A stretch of 5,422 nt of DNA from Lachnospiraceae bacterium UBA3386. GTDB lineage: Bacteria > Bacillota > Clostridia > Lachnospirales > Lachnospiraceae. The position numbers and the translations under genes are program-made. Below the pieces are notes generated by a model, which was given only the letters and a program-made list of their open reading frames with translations, had not been told where the DNA came from and made no database searches. Positions within the stretch are counted from its first letter, which is position 1. Every line of letters begins with the position of its first letter. The stretch lies in assembly GCA_002358875.1 (NCBI GenBank), contig DEPS01000142.1:3400-8821 (forward strand), written 5' to 3'. Of the stretch, positions 1-5,210 are shown piece by piece.

Positions 1-234
1 CTCGGCAGGAGAGGATGTGTCCGTATCTTCCAGAATATCCTCAACAATACCTTCATCCTCTGCAACTTCTTCCTTTGCCGTCGTGTTTTCGACAGCGGAA
101 TCACTCGACACCTCCGTGCCCTGTCCGGAAGGAGCGCTGACGGTCTTTGGACCGGCGCAGCCCGCCATGACGACGGATGCGGCAAGAAAAACAGAAACAG
201 CAGTGCGTGTTAACAAACCGGTTTTGTAATGCAT
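1..234 (-). CDS. Lipoprotein, N-terminal part (runs off left edge)
   Basis: The minus strand reads open from ATG at 234 to the window edge, giving 78 codons. The product starts MHYKTGLLTRTAVSVFLAAS, with basic residues followed by a hydrophobic stretch (about residues 12-24). A lipobox-like MAGC then places the lipidated cysteine at residue 26; Met at -3 is slightly off the usual Leu/Val/Ile. After Cys26 comes a Ser/Thr/Gly-rich and then strongly acidic linker (residues 50-75, many Glu/Asp), typical of a tether before a folded domain outside the window. It should therefore be a membrane-anchored lipoprotein on the outer face. The start is supported by AAGGAG (245-250) ten bases upstream. It diverges from the histidinol-phosphatase gene. 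The functional domain is not in view, so a solute-binding protein, a peptidase or something else all remain possible. Confidence 0.85.
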   Translation of the reverse strand, partial: MHYKTGLLTRTAVSVFLAASVVMAGCAGPKTVSAPSGQGTEVSSDSAVENTTAKEEVAEDEGIVEDILEDTDTSSPAE

Positions 235-273
235 AAAAATTTTTCTCCTTGGCTTCAAGTAAATTACAAATAA

Positions 274-302
274 ATTATCATTGGTTCAAACAAGAAACAG
301 TA
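274..302 (-). promoter_or_regulatory. Possible promoter of the lipoprotein gene
   Basis: On the minus strand, GATAAT (274-279) matches the sigma-A -10 box at five of six positions and lies 40 bases upstream of the lipoprotein ATG. The -35 region about 17 bases further up (around 297-302) is a poor match and runs into the first TAACGTTA palindrome of the repeat array. A protein bound there could help or block polymerase. The -10 is seen in the sequence; its use as a promoter is inferred. Confidence 0.35.
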
Positions 303-404
303 ACGTTATTTTTACAGGAGCAGTAAATTTAAATAACAGTAACGTTATTTTTACAGGAGCAGTAAATTTAAATAACAGTAACGTTTTTCACAGGGGCTGT
401 ACAT
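296..404. repeat. 39-bp tandem repeat array with palindromic cores (candidate operators)
   Basis: Two perfect 39-bp copies (296-334 and 335-373) are followed by a shortened, diverged third copy (374 to about 404). Each copy begins AACAGTAACGTTATTTTTAC. The core TAACGTTA (301-308 and 340-347) is a perfect 8-bp palindrome with a central CG; in the third copy it decays to TAACGTTT (379-386). Around the second core, AATAAC (332-337) and GTTATT (344-349) form a further inverted repeat. The array lies between two divergent genes, close to the putative lipoprotein -35 region and about 15-30 bases upstream of the other gene's -35 box. A palindrome with central CG is typical of LacI/GalR-family operators, but no such regulator is in view, so the binding protein is unknown. 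Confidence 0.85.
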
Positions 405-418
405 CTGACGGAAATTCG

Positions 419-446
419 TTTACAATCGCCGGAGATAATATATAAA
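419..446 (+). promoter_or_regulatory. Sigma-A-type promoter of the histidinol-phosphatase gene
   Basis: TTTACA (419-424, five of six to TTGACA) and TATAAA (441-446, five of six to TATAAT) are separated by 16 bases. This would start transcription near 453, giving a leader of about 43 bases before ATG 496. The 39-bp repeat array ends just upstream of the -35 box, a position suited to an activator or to looping with the divergent promoter. Confidence 0.55.
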
Positions 447-495
447 AATCTTCAGGATGCCCGCCATATTATAACACTCCACAGGGAAAGGTAAA

Positions 496-1344
496 ATGAT
501 TAAAAGTAATTATCACACACATACACTGTTCTGCGACGGTGTAAATACTCCGCGGGAAATGGCAGAGCAGGCCCTGGCCCTGGGCTTCGAACAGCTGGGC
601 TTTTCCGGCCACATGGATCTCGATATCACGATGAATCTTGCGGCTTACGATCAGGAGATCCGCCATCTGCAAAAAGAATACCGGGGGCGGCTCGATATCC
701 TCAGAGGTGTTGAACTCGACACCCTCTTTGTGCCGCGCTCGGAAGAGGAAGAACGCCTCATAAAGGAAATGGAGTACCGCATCGGGGCGACCCACTTCAT
801 CCCCTCCCCCTCGGGAGGCGTCCCCGGCTGCGTGGACGACACAGCAGAAAAAATCATCCGCTTTTGCAAAGAAGAATTTGGCGGCGACTGGTACAGCCTT
901 GCAAAGGCATATTACCGGACCGAGGCGGAAGTCTTCGAGAAGACCGACTGTACCTTCATCGGCCATTTCGACCTCGTCACCCGCTTCAACGACAGGGAAC
1001 ACTTCCTGGATGAAAGCGACCCGCGCTACACCATGCCCGCCCTGGAGGTAATGGAATACCTGGTTTCGCTCGGGATTCCGTTTGAAATTAACTGCGGAGC
1101 CGTAAACCGCGGCCGCAAGGCCGAACTCTATCCAAACCGCTTCCTTCTCAGGAACCTCCGCAAAATGGGCGGCCAGATCATAATCAACTCCGACGCCCAC
1201 CAGAAGGAGCTCCTGAACGGAGGCTTCGGCAGTGCCGTCCGCACAGCGCTCGACTGCGGCTTCACCCACACCAATATACTTCTCCACAACCCGGGCGGAA
1301 AGATCGCCCTGCAGGAAGTCCCTCTCGATGTACCTGTTTCCTGA
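496..1344 (+). CDS. hisK: Histidinol-phosphatase, PHP family (HisJ/HisK type)
   Basis: This 282-residue protein has the metal-binding signature of the PHP phosphoesterase superfamily: HTHT at residues 7-10 with FCDG at 12-15, SGH ending at His39, GVELD with Glu73, ATH with His100, IGHFDL with His157 and Asp159, and NSDAH with Asp233 and His235. The order, spacing and length fit the histidinol-phosphatase branch, which hydrolyses L-histidinol phosphate to L-histidinol, the penultimate part of histidine biosynthesis, in the cytoplasm. All expected ligands appear intact. The start is supported by the HTHT motif lying close to the N-terminus, as is usual, and by a purine-rich GGGAAAGG (484-491) just upstream, a modest ribosome binding site. 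No other his gene is in view, so it is probably monocistronic; it ends at a terminator. PHP members also include polymerase-associated and other phosphatases, so substrate identity is inferred from family resemblance. Confidence 0.88.
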   Translation: MIKSNYHTHTLFCDGVNTPREMAEQALALGFEQLGFSGHMDLDITMNLAAYDQEIRHLQKEYRGRLDILRGVELDTLFVPRSEEEERLIKEMEYRIGATHFIPSPSGGVPGCVDDTAEKIIRFCKEEFGGDWYSLAKAYYRTEAEVFEKTDCTFIGHFDLVTRFNDREHFLDESDPRYTMPALEVMEYLVSLGIPFEINCGAVNRGRKAELYPNRFLLRNLRKMGGQIIINSDAHQKELLNGGFGSAVRTALDCGFTHTNILLHNPGGKIALQEVPLDVPVS

Positions 1345-1400
1345 GCTCGCTGTTTCCCTTCATACCCGGGCCATGACCCCATGTTCACAAACAAGTATAA

Positions 1401-1478
1401 ATAAAACTGACACTCGCCAAGAGCCTGCGAACATGCGTGCGAGCACGCGGTTCACAAACTTTTGGCGAGCTGTTTTAT
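1401..1478. terminator. Bidirectional nested hairpin terminator between convergent genes
   Basis: CTCGCCAAGAG (1413-1423) pairs with CTTTTGGCGAG (1459-1469) over 11 positions with one G-U. Inside it GAAC/GTTC (1429-1432, 1450-1453) and GCGTG/CACGC (1435-1439, 1444-1448) close on a CGAG tetraloop. Outside it ATAAAAC (1401-1407) pairs with GTTTTAT (1472-1478). These A and T tracts give a U-rich tail in either direction, so the element can stop both the histidinol-phosphatase transcript and the opposing CotH-like transcript. The TAA of the minus-strand gene (1475-1477) lies inside the outer right arm. The stem is longer and more elaborate than a minimal intrinsic terminator. Confidence 0.8.
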
Positions 1479-3718
1479 TCATACTGCGGGTCGAAGGTCC
1501 GGTCTTTTGAGATCGGCTCGTCCGGCGTGAGCAGCGTCCCGTCCTTCGTATCGATCCAGCCGGTAATAAAACCGTTGCTCTCGCGCTGCGGGGTCGACTG
1601 CTTCTCGCCGTAATCCGCAGTAGGGAGGAAGCCCATCGACTCCCCGTCCTTCACATAATAGGAAAAATCCCCCCAGGCAAAATGGAAGAGCAGCCGATGG
1701 AACTGCGAAGGATCGCTGTAATAATCGTGCAGAAAATCCGCCCGCGTCTCGATCAGCGTCCGCACCCGCCCCGTCCGGTCGAGGTAATTGAGGTGGCTTT
1801 TGTGCCAGCGCAGATAATTCAGGTTCGTATCCGTTTCAAGATACGAGACCATCTCATCATACTCCTCATCCATCATCTTGCGGACAATGGGCTCAAACTC
1901 CTCAAGATAAAGCTTCGCAATAAGCTCCTTAAATTCCGGATGCTTACCCATCCGGTGGAGCCACCTCTTCCTGCCGTCCTTGAGCCACAGCGTCTGCGCC
2001 GACGTCAGATAATAATCCCCGCAGTTCATATTTCCAAGGCACAGGTCAAAATCCCACACCGGCCCGCAGTACAGCCTGGGGTCATCAGTCTTTTTATAAA
2101 AATAAAAACTGTAATACTCATCATCAGACTGGACGAAAAAATCCTGAATCAGATACATCCGCGCCCAGGAATCCAAGTCAAAATAATCAAAACAGGACAG
2201 ACCGGTCTCCTTGTTGGTCCAGTCATCCGAAAAAAGGGCCTTCTCCGCCTCCCGGACATAGCCGGAAATATACTCATACTCGCCGACCGAGGGCGTCTCA
2301 GGCTCCTTGAAAGAAATATGCATCGTATCTGTCGAAAACCATACATCTTCCTTCTTATAGCGGTCCTGAAACTCCAGAAGATACCCCCCGGAAATGTTCT
2401 CGGGATCCTTTTCCCAGGCATAGGCATGCCCCTCGTTTCCCTTCCCGTCACTCTCCATGACGACGCTCTCGGGAAGGACCCCGTCTATAGAAATCTTCTG
2501 AGCATCCTTCGCGGATGCCTTCTGACTGTCAGCCGCCTGAGCCCCGTCTTCCGAAGCCTTTTCTCCGCCAGCAGCCGCCTGAGCCCCGCCGGCAGAAGCC
2601 TTTTCCCCGCCGGCAGTCTCCTGAGCCCCGCCGGCCGAAGCCTTCGAGCCGTCCGCGGCCTGCGTTTCCTCTGCAGCTTCAGCTTCTTCCGCTTTTTCCT
2701 CCGCGATACGCATCAGCTGCTTCTCATTTGCCTTTTTGTTTGCCTTGTCCAGATTCGTGATAGCGACCGTTCCGCCATTCACATTCAGTCGCTGGGTGAG
2801 AAGATACAGACTCTGATAACGCCCGTTGATATAAAGATTCACAAACTGCGTCTGCGGCGTATACTCAAGCCCAAGCCTTTTTGCCGCAAGATAGGCGAAA
2901 TACTGCCGCGTCTGCGTGGAATCCCAATAATTCGCGATCAGCGCGTACTTCTTGCAGCTGTTCATCCCCAAAAGGATATTCCTGTTTTCCAGATTCAGAT
3001 TATAGGGCCGCTTTTCCTGCGACCAGGTACTGTTGCCGCGCCCCTTAATACTGCAGAGCCCGCCCGAATCAGGCATCCCGCTCGTGAGAAAAATACGATA
3101 GGAAGCCGCCTCCGACGTATTATGCTTCTTGTCGGCATCGACCGCAGCGATAGACCCGCTCTGCGTCTCGACATACATCGAAGGCACATTCTCCGTATAC
3201 AGAAAGACGACATCCTTCTCCCCCAGAGACTGCCCGTCCCCGTCCAGGATCGAGAAAGTATACTGCTTTCCGCCCTCAAAAACAGGGAGCTCATCCCCCG
3301 AAAAGAAGATATTTTCATCTTCAGAAACTCCTTCGGTTATGACAAGCCGTTCCCCCTCATGCATCCGCACATGCAGAGCCTTCGTCATCTCCGCAGGCAC
3401 ATAGCCGTACATGACGCCGCTCTCCGAATCCTCAGTAAGACAGAAAAAAGCCGCCTCCGGATCCAGGATGCTGCCGCCGGTGAACGAAAGCCCGTCAAAG
3501 CCCGAAGCGATCTCCAAATCGCTGTTCACAGGCTGATACTGCCAGCGCACGATCTCATCCTGATCCTGCAAAGCCTTCCGGCTGTCCGTGCCCTGAGCCT
3601 GAGCCTTTTCCCCGTTTCCGTTTCCGCCAAGAATGACCAGAACCGCCATCAGAAAAGACAGCCAGACAAGAATATACAGCAGCCTGCCCCTTACGGCAAA
3701 AATTCTGAAAAAACTCAT
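1475..3718 (-). CDS. CotH kinase-like protein, exported or membrane-anchored, with InlB-repeat-like C-terminus
   Basis: This 747-residue protein starts with basic residues and a hydrophobic segment (about 12-30), a signal anchor or signal peptide (possible AQA cleavage at 39-41). Residues 60-180 are a beta-rich region I do not recognise. The CotH-like domain then runs from about 178 to 665. It shows KGRGNSTW (225-232), KRPYNLNL (236-243), ANYWDSTQTRQ (262-272), FVNLYINGRYQSLYLL (292-307), GGYLLEFQDRY (444-454), FFVQSDDEYY (527-536) and WDFDLCLG (555-562, a candidate metal-binding segment). Bacillus CotH is an atypical kinase that phosphorylates spore coat proteins; activity and substrate here are inferred. 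Residues 335-407 are a repetitive low-complexity insert. Residues 686-747 (VKDGESMGFLP, FITGW, DGTLL, ISKDRTFDP) resemble an InlB B-repeat (Flg_new-type) module. A GAGG-type ribosome binding site (3729-3733) lies ten bases upstream of ATG 3718. It follows the oxygenase gene by 118 bases. Secreted CotH-domain proteins in clostridia need not be coat proteins. Confidence 0.85.
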   Translation of the reverse strand: MSFFRIFAVRGRLLYILVWLSFLMAVLVILGGNGNGEKAQAQGTDSRKALQDQDEIVRWQYQPVNSDLEIASGFDGLSFTGGSILDPEAAFFCLTEDSESGVMYGYVPAEMTKALHVRMHEGERLVITEGVSEDENIFFSGDELPVFEGGKQYTFSILDGDGQSLGEKDVVFLYTENVPSMYVETQSGSIAAVDADKKHNTSEAASYRIFLTSGMPDSGGLCSIKGRGNSTWSQEKRPYNLNLENRNILLGMNSCKKYALIANYWDSTQTRQYFAYLAAKRLGLEYTPQTQFVNLYINGRYQSLYLLTQRLNVNGGTVAITNLDKANKKANEKQLMRIAEEKAEEAEAAEETQAADGSKASAGGAQETAGGEKASAGGAQAAAGGEKASEDGAQAADSQKASAKDAQKISIDGVLPESVVMESDGKGNEGHAYAWEKDPENISGGYLLEFQDRYKKEDVWFSTDTMHISFKEPETPSVGEYEYISGYVREAEKALFSDDWTNKETGLSCFDYFDLDSWARMYLIQDFFVQSDDEYYSFYFYKKTDDPRLYCGPVWDFDLCLGNMNCGDYYLTSAQTLWLKDGRKRWLHRMGKHPEFKELIAKLYLEEFEPIVRKMMDEEYDEMVSYLETDTNLNYLRWHKSHLNYLDRTGRVRTLIETRADFLHDYYSDPSQFHRLLFHFAWGDFSYYVKDGESMGFLPTADYGEKQSTPQRESNGFITGWIDTKDGTLLTPDEPISKDRTFDPQYE
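2498..2644 (-). repeat. In-frame 42-bp repeats coding a KAS..GAQ low-complexity insert
   Basis: Within the CotH-like gene, four degenerate units begin with Lys-Ala-Ser at residues 359, 373, 387 and 400. The first two are 14 residues long (KASAGGAQETAGGE and KASAGGAQAAAGGE), the third is 13, and the fourth is cut short at residue 407. At DNA level this is a 42-bp period, visible as recurring GAGCCCCGCCGG and GAAGCCTT on the plus strand. An Ala/Glu-rich stretch (residues 335-356) precedes it. The insert is probably unstructured and lies between the N-lobe-like part and the rest of the kinase-like domain. Such repeats can vary in number between strains by slippage, always in steps of 14 residues. 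Confidence 0.85.
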
Positions 3719-3836
3719 CTAAAATGTACCTCTATAAAACACTTACCCTGAATACTTTGCCGTTTGCCTCCGCACGAATGCAGGTCCCTTTTTCGGACAG
3801 AGGCTCTCAAAAAACTGATGTCCCGCCTGAGAACCA
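3719..3836 (-). other. Gap between oxygenase and CotH-like genes, with a weak hairpin
   Basis: Just after the oxygenase stop, TGAGAACC (3828-3835) can pair with GGCTCTCA (3802-3809) across an 18-base loop, eight pairs with one G-U. The T run lies in the loop rather than after the stem, so it does not look like an efficient terminator. No good sigma-A promoter is visible before the CotH-like start; the only -10-like word, TATAGA, has no -35 partner. Cotranscription from the oxygenase promoter is therefore plausible. A sporulation-sigma promoter cannot be excluded by eye. Confidence 0.35.
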
Positions 3837-4823
3837 TCACCTGCGCACATCCTTCTCCCCCTCATCCTGCAGCTGCTTCCGGCGCTGCCTGTATTCAATG
3901 ATGGGCATGTCTGCGGAAAGGAGCTTCTCCCTCATGCGCAGGTCGGAGCGCTTTGGCAGCTGCGTCTCCACGACGCGTTTGTCCTGGCGCTCGATCACCT
4001 TGTTGGCCCGGCTCCCCAGCCATGCGATGCATCTGTCGACAGGGCGGATGCCCGTGATCCTGTTGTAAAAGCGCAGGGCAATGATAGAGTGGTCCTCATC
4101 GACCGGGATGAAAAAAGCCAGGACCATGATCTTGTCCGAAATGTGGTTCAGCCACAGGTTGGGGTATTTAAAGTTCAGATTGGTCTTTCTGATCTCGCAT
4201 TCTTCGGCGGGCTTTGCCTTCTGGCCCCTGTCCACCTCATTGTTGGCACTGGTCTGCAGGGTGCTGGCGTCCGTCCAGACGACCCTGGGACCATTCGCGA
4301 GCGTCTTGTTTCCCCTCCCGATCGTATTGTGGTGGACAAAAGCCAGGTGGGAGACGTCCAGCTGGTTCTCGATGACCCTCGAATAATGCACATTCCAGCC
4401 GTCATTGATGTGGTCATATGTAAAAGAAGGGTCGGTGACCACATCAAAACAGTCCGGCTCCCCCACAGGCTCGCCGTCCCCGTACCAGGCAAAGACGATC
4501 CCCCCGACCTCCCTTGTCGCATAATGCCTGAGATCAAATCTTGAGTAATCCGCCCCTGAAGCCTTTCCGTCAGATGGCACATGGACGCACTTTCCGGTCA
4601 GGTCGTACTCGATCCCGTGGAAAGGACACTTGATATTCCCGTCCTTCACACATCCTCCGCCCAGAGAAGCCCCTCTGTGGGCGCACAGACTTGTGACACA
4701 ACCCAGAGCCCCCTCATCGGTGCGAAAAAAGACCAGATCCTCACCGAACCTGCGGGCCCCCACGGCCTTATTTCTTTTTACTTCATGAGAGGACAATACC
4801 GCATACCACTGATTTTTGATCAT
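3837..4823 (-). CDS. Rieske [2Fe-2S] non-heme iron oxygenase (VanA/ring-hydroxylating alpha-subunit type)
   Basis: This 328-residue protein has a Rieske cluster motif CAH (Cys47, His49), 16 residues, then CPFH (Cys66, His69), inside an N-terminal Rieske domain (about 5-115). A catalytic domain follows with the mononuclear iron motif ENQLDVSHLAFVHH: Asp156, His159 and His164, with Asp281 in QDKRVVETQ as the likely third ligand. Both centres look complete. Such enzymes hydroxylate or O-/N-demethylate aromatic, quaternary-amine or tetrapyrrole substrates using O2 and electrons from a separate reductase; the substrate here is unknown. I chose ATG 4823 because MIKNQWYAVL is the usual N-terminal opening of this family, GAGGAG (4833-4838) lies nine bases upstream, and a good promoter ends just upstream. 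An in-frame ATG at 5006 would add 61 residues unlike the family. No ferredoxin reductase gene is in view. It diverges from the galactokinase gene. Confidence 0.92.
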   Translation of the reverse strand: MIKNQWYAVLSSHEVKRNKAVGARRFGEDLVFFRTDEGALGCVTSLCAHRGASLGGGCVKDGNIKCPFHGIEYDLTGKCVHVPSDGKASGADYSRFDLRHYATREVGGIVFAWYGDGEPVGEPDCFDVVTDPSFTYDHINDGWNVHYSRVIENQLDVSHLAFVHHNTIGRGNKTLANGPRVVWTDASTLQTSANNEVDRGQKAKPAEECEIRKTNLNFKYPNLWLNHISDKIMVLAFFIPVDEDHSIIALRFYNRITGIRPVDRCIAWLGSRANKVIERQDKRVVETQLPKRSDLRMREKLLSADMPIIEYRQRRKQLQDEGEKDVRR

Positions 4824-4865
4824 AACTGCCTGCTCCTCGGTGCCAATCGCCGTATCGTAATTTTG

Positions 4866-4894
4866 AGTATAAAGTTTTAACCATTTTAAGTCAA
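4866..4894 (-). promoter_or_regulatory. Sigma-A promoter of the oxygenase gene
   Basis: On the minus strand, TTGACT (4889-4894) and TATACT (4866-4871) are spaced by exactly 17 bases, each five of six to consensus. Transcription would start near 4859, leaving a leader of about 36 bases to ATG 4823. The position rules against ATG 5006 as the main start, because that codon would lie upstream of the promoter. The 78-bp repeats begin 14 bases upstream of the -35 box. Confidence 0.7.
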
Positions 4895-4956
4895 TCAGCG
4901 AACAGTCTGCATGAACAAGGGGTGTCATAAAGCTAATAAGATAACAAAAACGCCAC

Positions 4957-4985
4957 TTGCCTGTGTAAAAGAGCAGTGATACGAT
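4957..4985 (+). promoter_or_regulatory. Promoter-like element in left 78-bp unit
   Basis: TTGCCT (4957-4962) and TACGAT (4980-4985) are 17 bases apart, with TG at 4977-4978 placing an extended -10 (TGATACGAT). Each hexamer is four of six to consensus, weaker than its counterpart in the right unit. It would read towards the galactokinase gene. Confidence 0.3.
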
Positions 4986-5034
4986 TGCATGAACAGCGTG
5001 CGTCATAAAGCCATAAAGATGACAAAACCCCCAC

Positions 5035-5063
5035 TTGTCCGCGGAATAAACCAGTGATACAAT
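5035..5063 (+). promoter_or_regulatory. Promoter-like element in right 78-bp unit (candidate galactokinase promoter)
   Basis: TTGTCC (5035-5040, four of six) and TACAAT (5058-5063, five of six) are spaced by 17 bases, with TG at 5055-5056 making an extended -10. Transcription would start near 5070 and leave a leader of about 140 bases before ATG 5211. The equivalent positions in the left unit keep the same architecture, which argues that the spacing is meaningful. A third extended -10-like word (TGATACACT, 5151-5159) lies nearer the gene but lacks a properly spaced -35. Confidence 0.4.
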
Positions 5064-5166
5064 AACAGCCGATAACTATTTACAATATATACATTAAGCA
5101 GTAATAAAAAAACAGAAGCCGAAAATCTTCACAATTAAAACACAAAGCAATGATACACTAGCAGTC

Positions 5167-5186
5167 AAAACCCACCAAAACCCACC
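5167..5186. repeat. Tandem 10-bp AAAACCCACC pair upstream of the galactokinase RBS
   Basis: AAAACCCACC occurs at 5167-5176 and again at 5177-5186 with no spacer, ending 11 bases before the AGGAGG at 5198-5203. In the mRNA it would be an unstructured A/C-rich stretch, which may keep the ribosome binding site accessible. It could equally be a chance duplication. Confidence 0.6.
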
Positions 5187-5210
5187 ACAAATATTACAGG
5201 AGGATCCATT

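Larger units (their letters stand above)
4909..5064. repeat. Two 78-bp imperfect direct repeats in the divergent control region
   Basis: Units at 4909-4986 and 4987-5064 abut with no gap and align without indels; 59 of 78 positions match by my count (about 76%). Strongly conserved parts are GCATGAACA at the left, GTCATAAAG in the middle, CCACTTG, and AGTGATAC at the right. In the right unit GTCAT (5002-5006) and ATGAC (5019-5023) form an inverted repeat; the left unit has only a partial match. A related word, GCAATGATACA (5147-5157), suggests a decayed third copy. Because 78 is a multiple of three, the minus strand stays open through both units, which explains the spurious N-terminal extension of the oxygenase frame. 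Confidence 0.85.

Noticed and set aside
17..229. Plus-strand 70-codon frame opposite the lipoprotein start
   Set aside because: The minus strand has a clear signal peptide, lipobox and ribosome binding site. The plus frame is Ser/Thr-rich and featureless.
296..386. CcpA cre sites at the CG-centred palindromes
   Set aside because: Around the core the sequence CAGTAACGTTATTT lacks the TG...CA ends and several inner positions of the cre consensus.
296..404. CRISPR array
   Set aside because: The copies are contiguous 39-bp tandem units with no unique spacers between them, and no cas gene is present.
469..1287. Open frame antisense to the histidinol-phosphatase gene
   Set aside because: It is in the same codon-aligned antisense register and lies opposite a strongly conserved PHP protein. 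No ribosome binding site is evident, and the apparent openness is explained by codon bias.
1682..3751. A 689-codon open frame antisense to the CotH-like gene
   Set aside because: It is codon-aligned with the sense frame, so its stops can only come from sense TTA, CTA or TCA codons, which this genome avoids. The translation is Arg/Leu/Pro/Ile-rich and resembles no family.
3802..3835. Strong terminator after the oxygenase gene
   Set aside because: The stem has only eight pairs with a G-U and an 18-base loop, and the T run sits in the loop rather than after the stem.
4089..4544. Open frame antisense to the oxygenase gene
   Set aside because: It is codon-aligned antisense to the conserved Rieske catalytic domain, another codon-bias shadow.
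5070..5210. Riboswitch or leader attenuator before the galactokinase gene
   Set aside because: The leader is A/C-rich with no substantial stem, no terminator-like hairpin and no aptamer motif I recognise.
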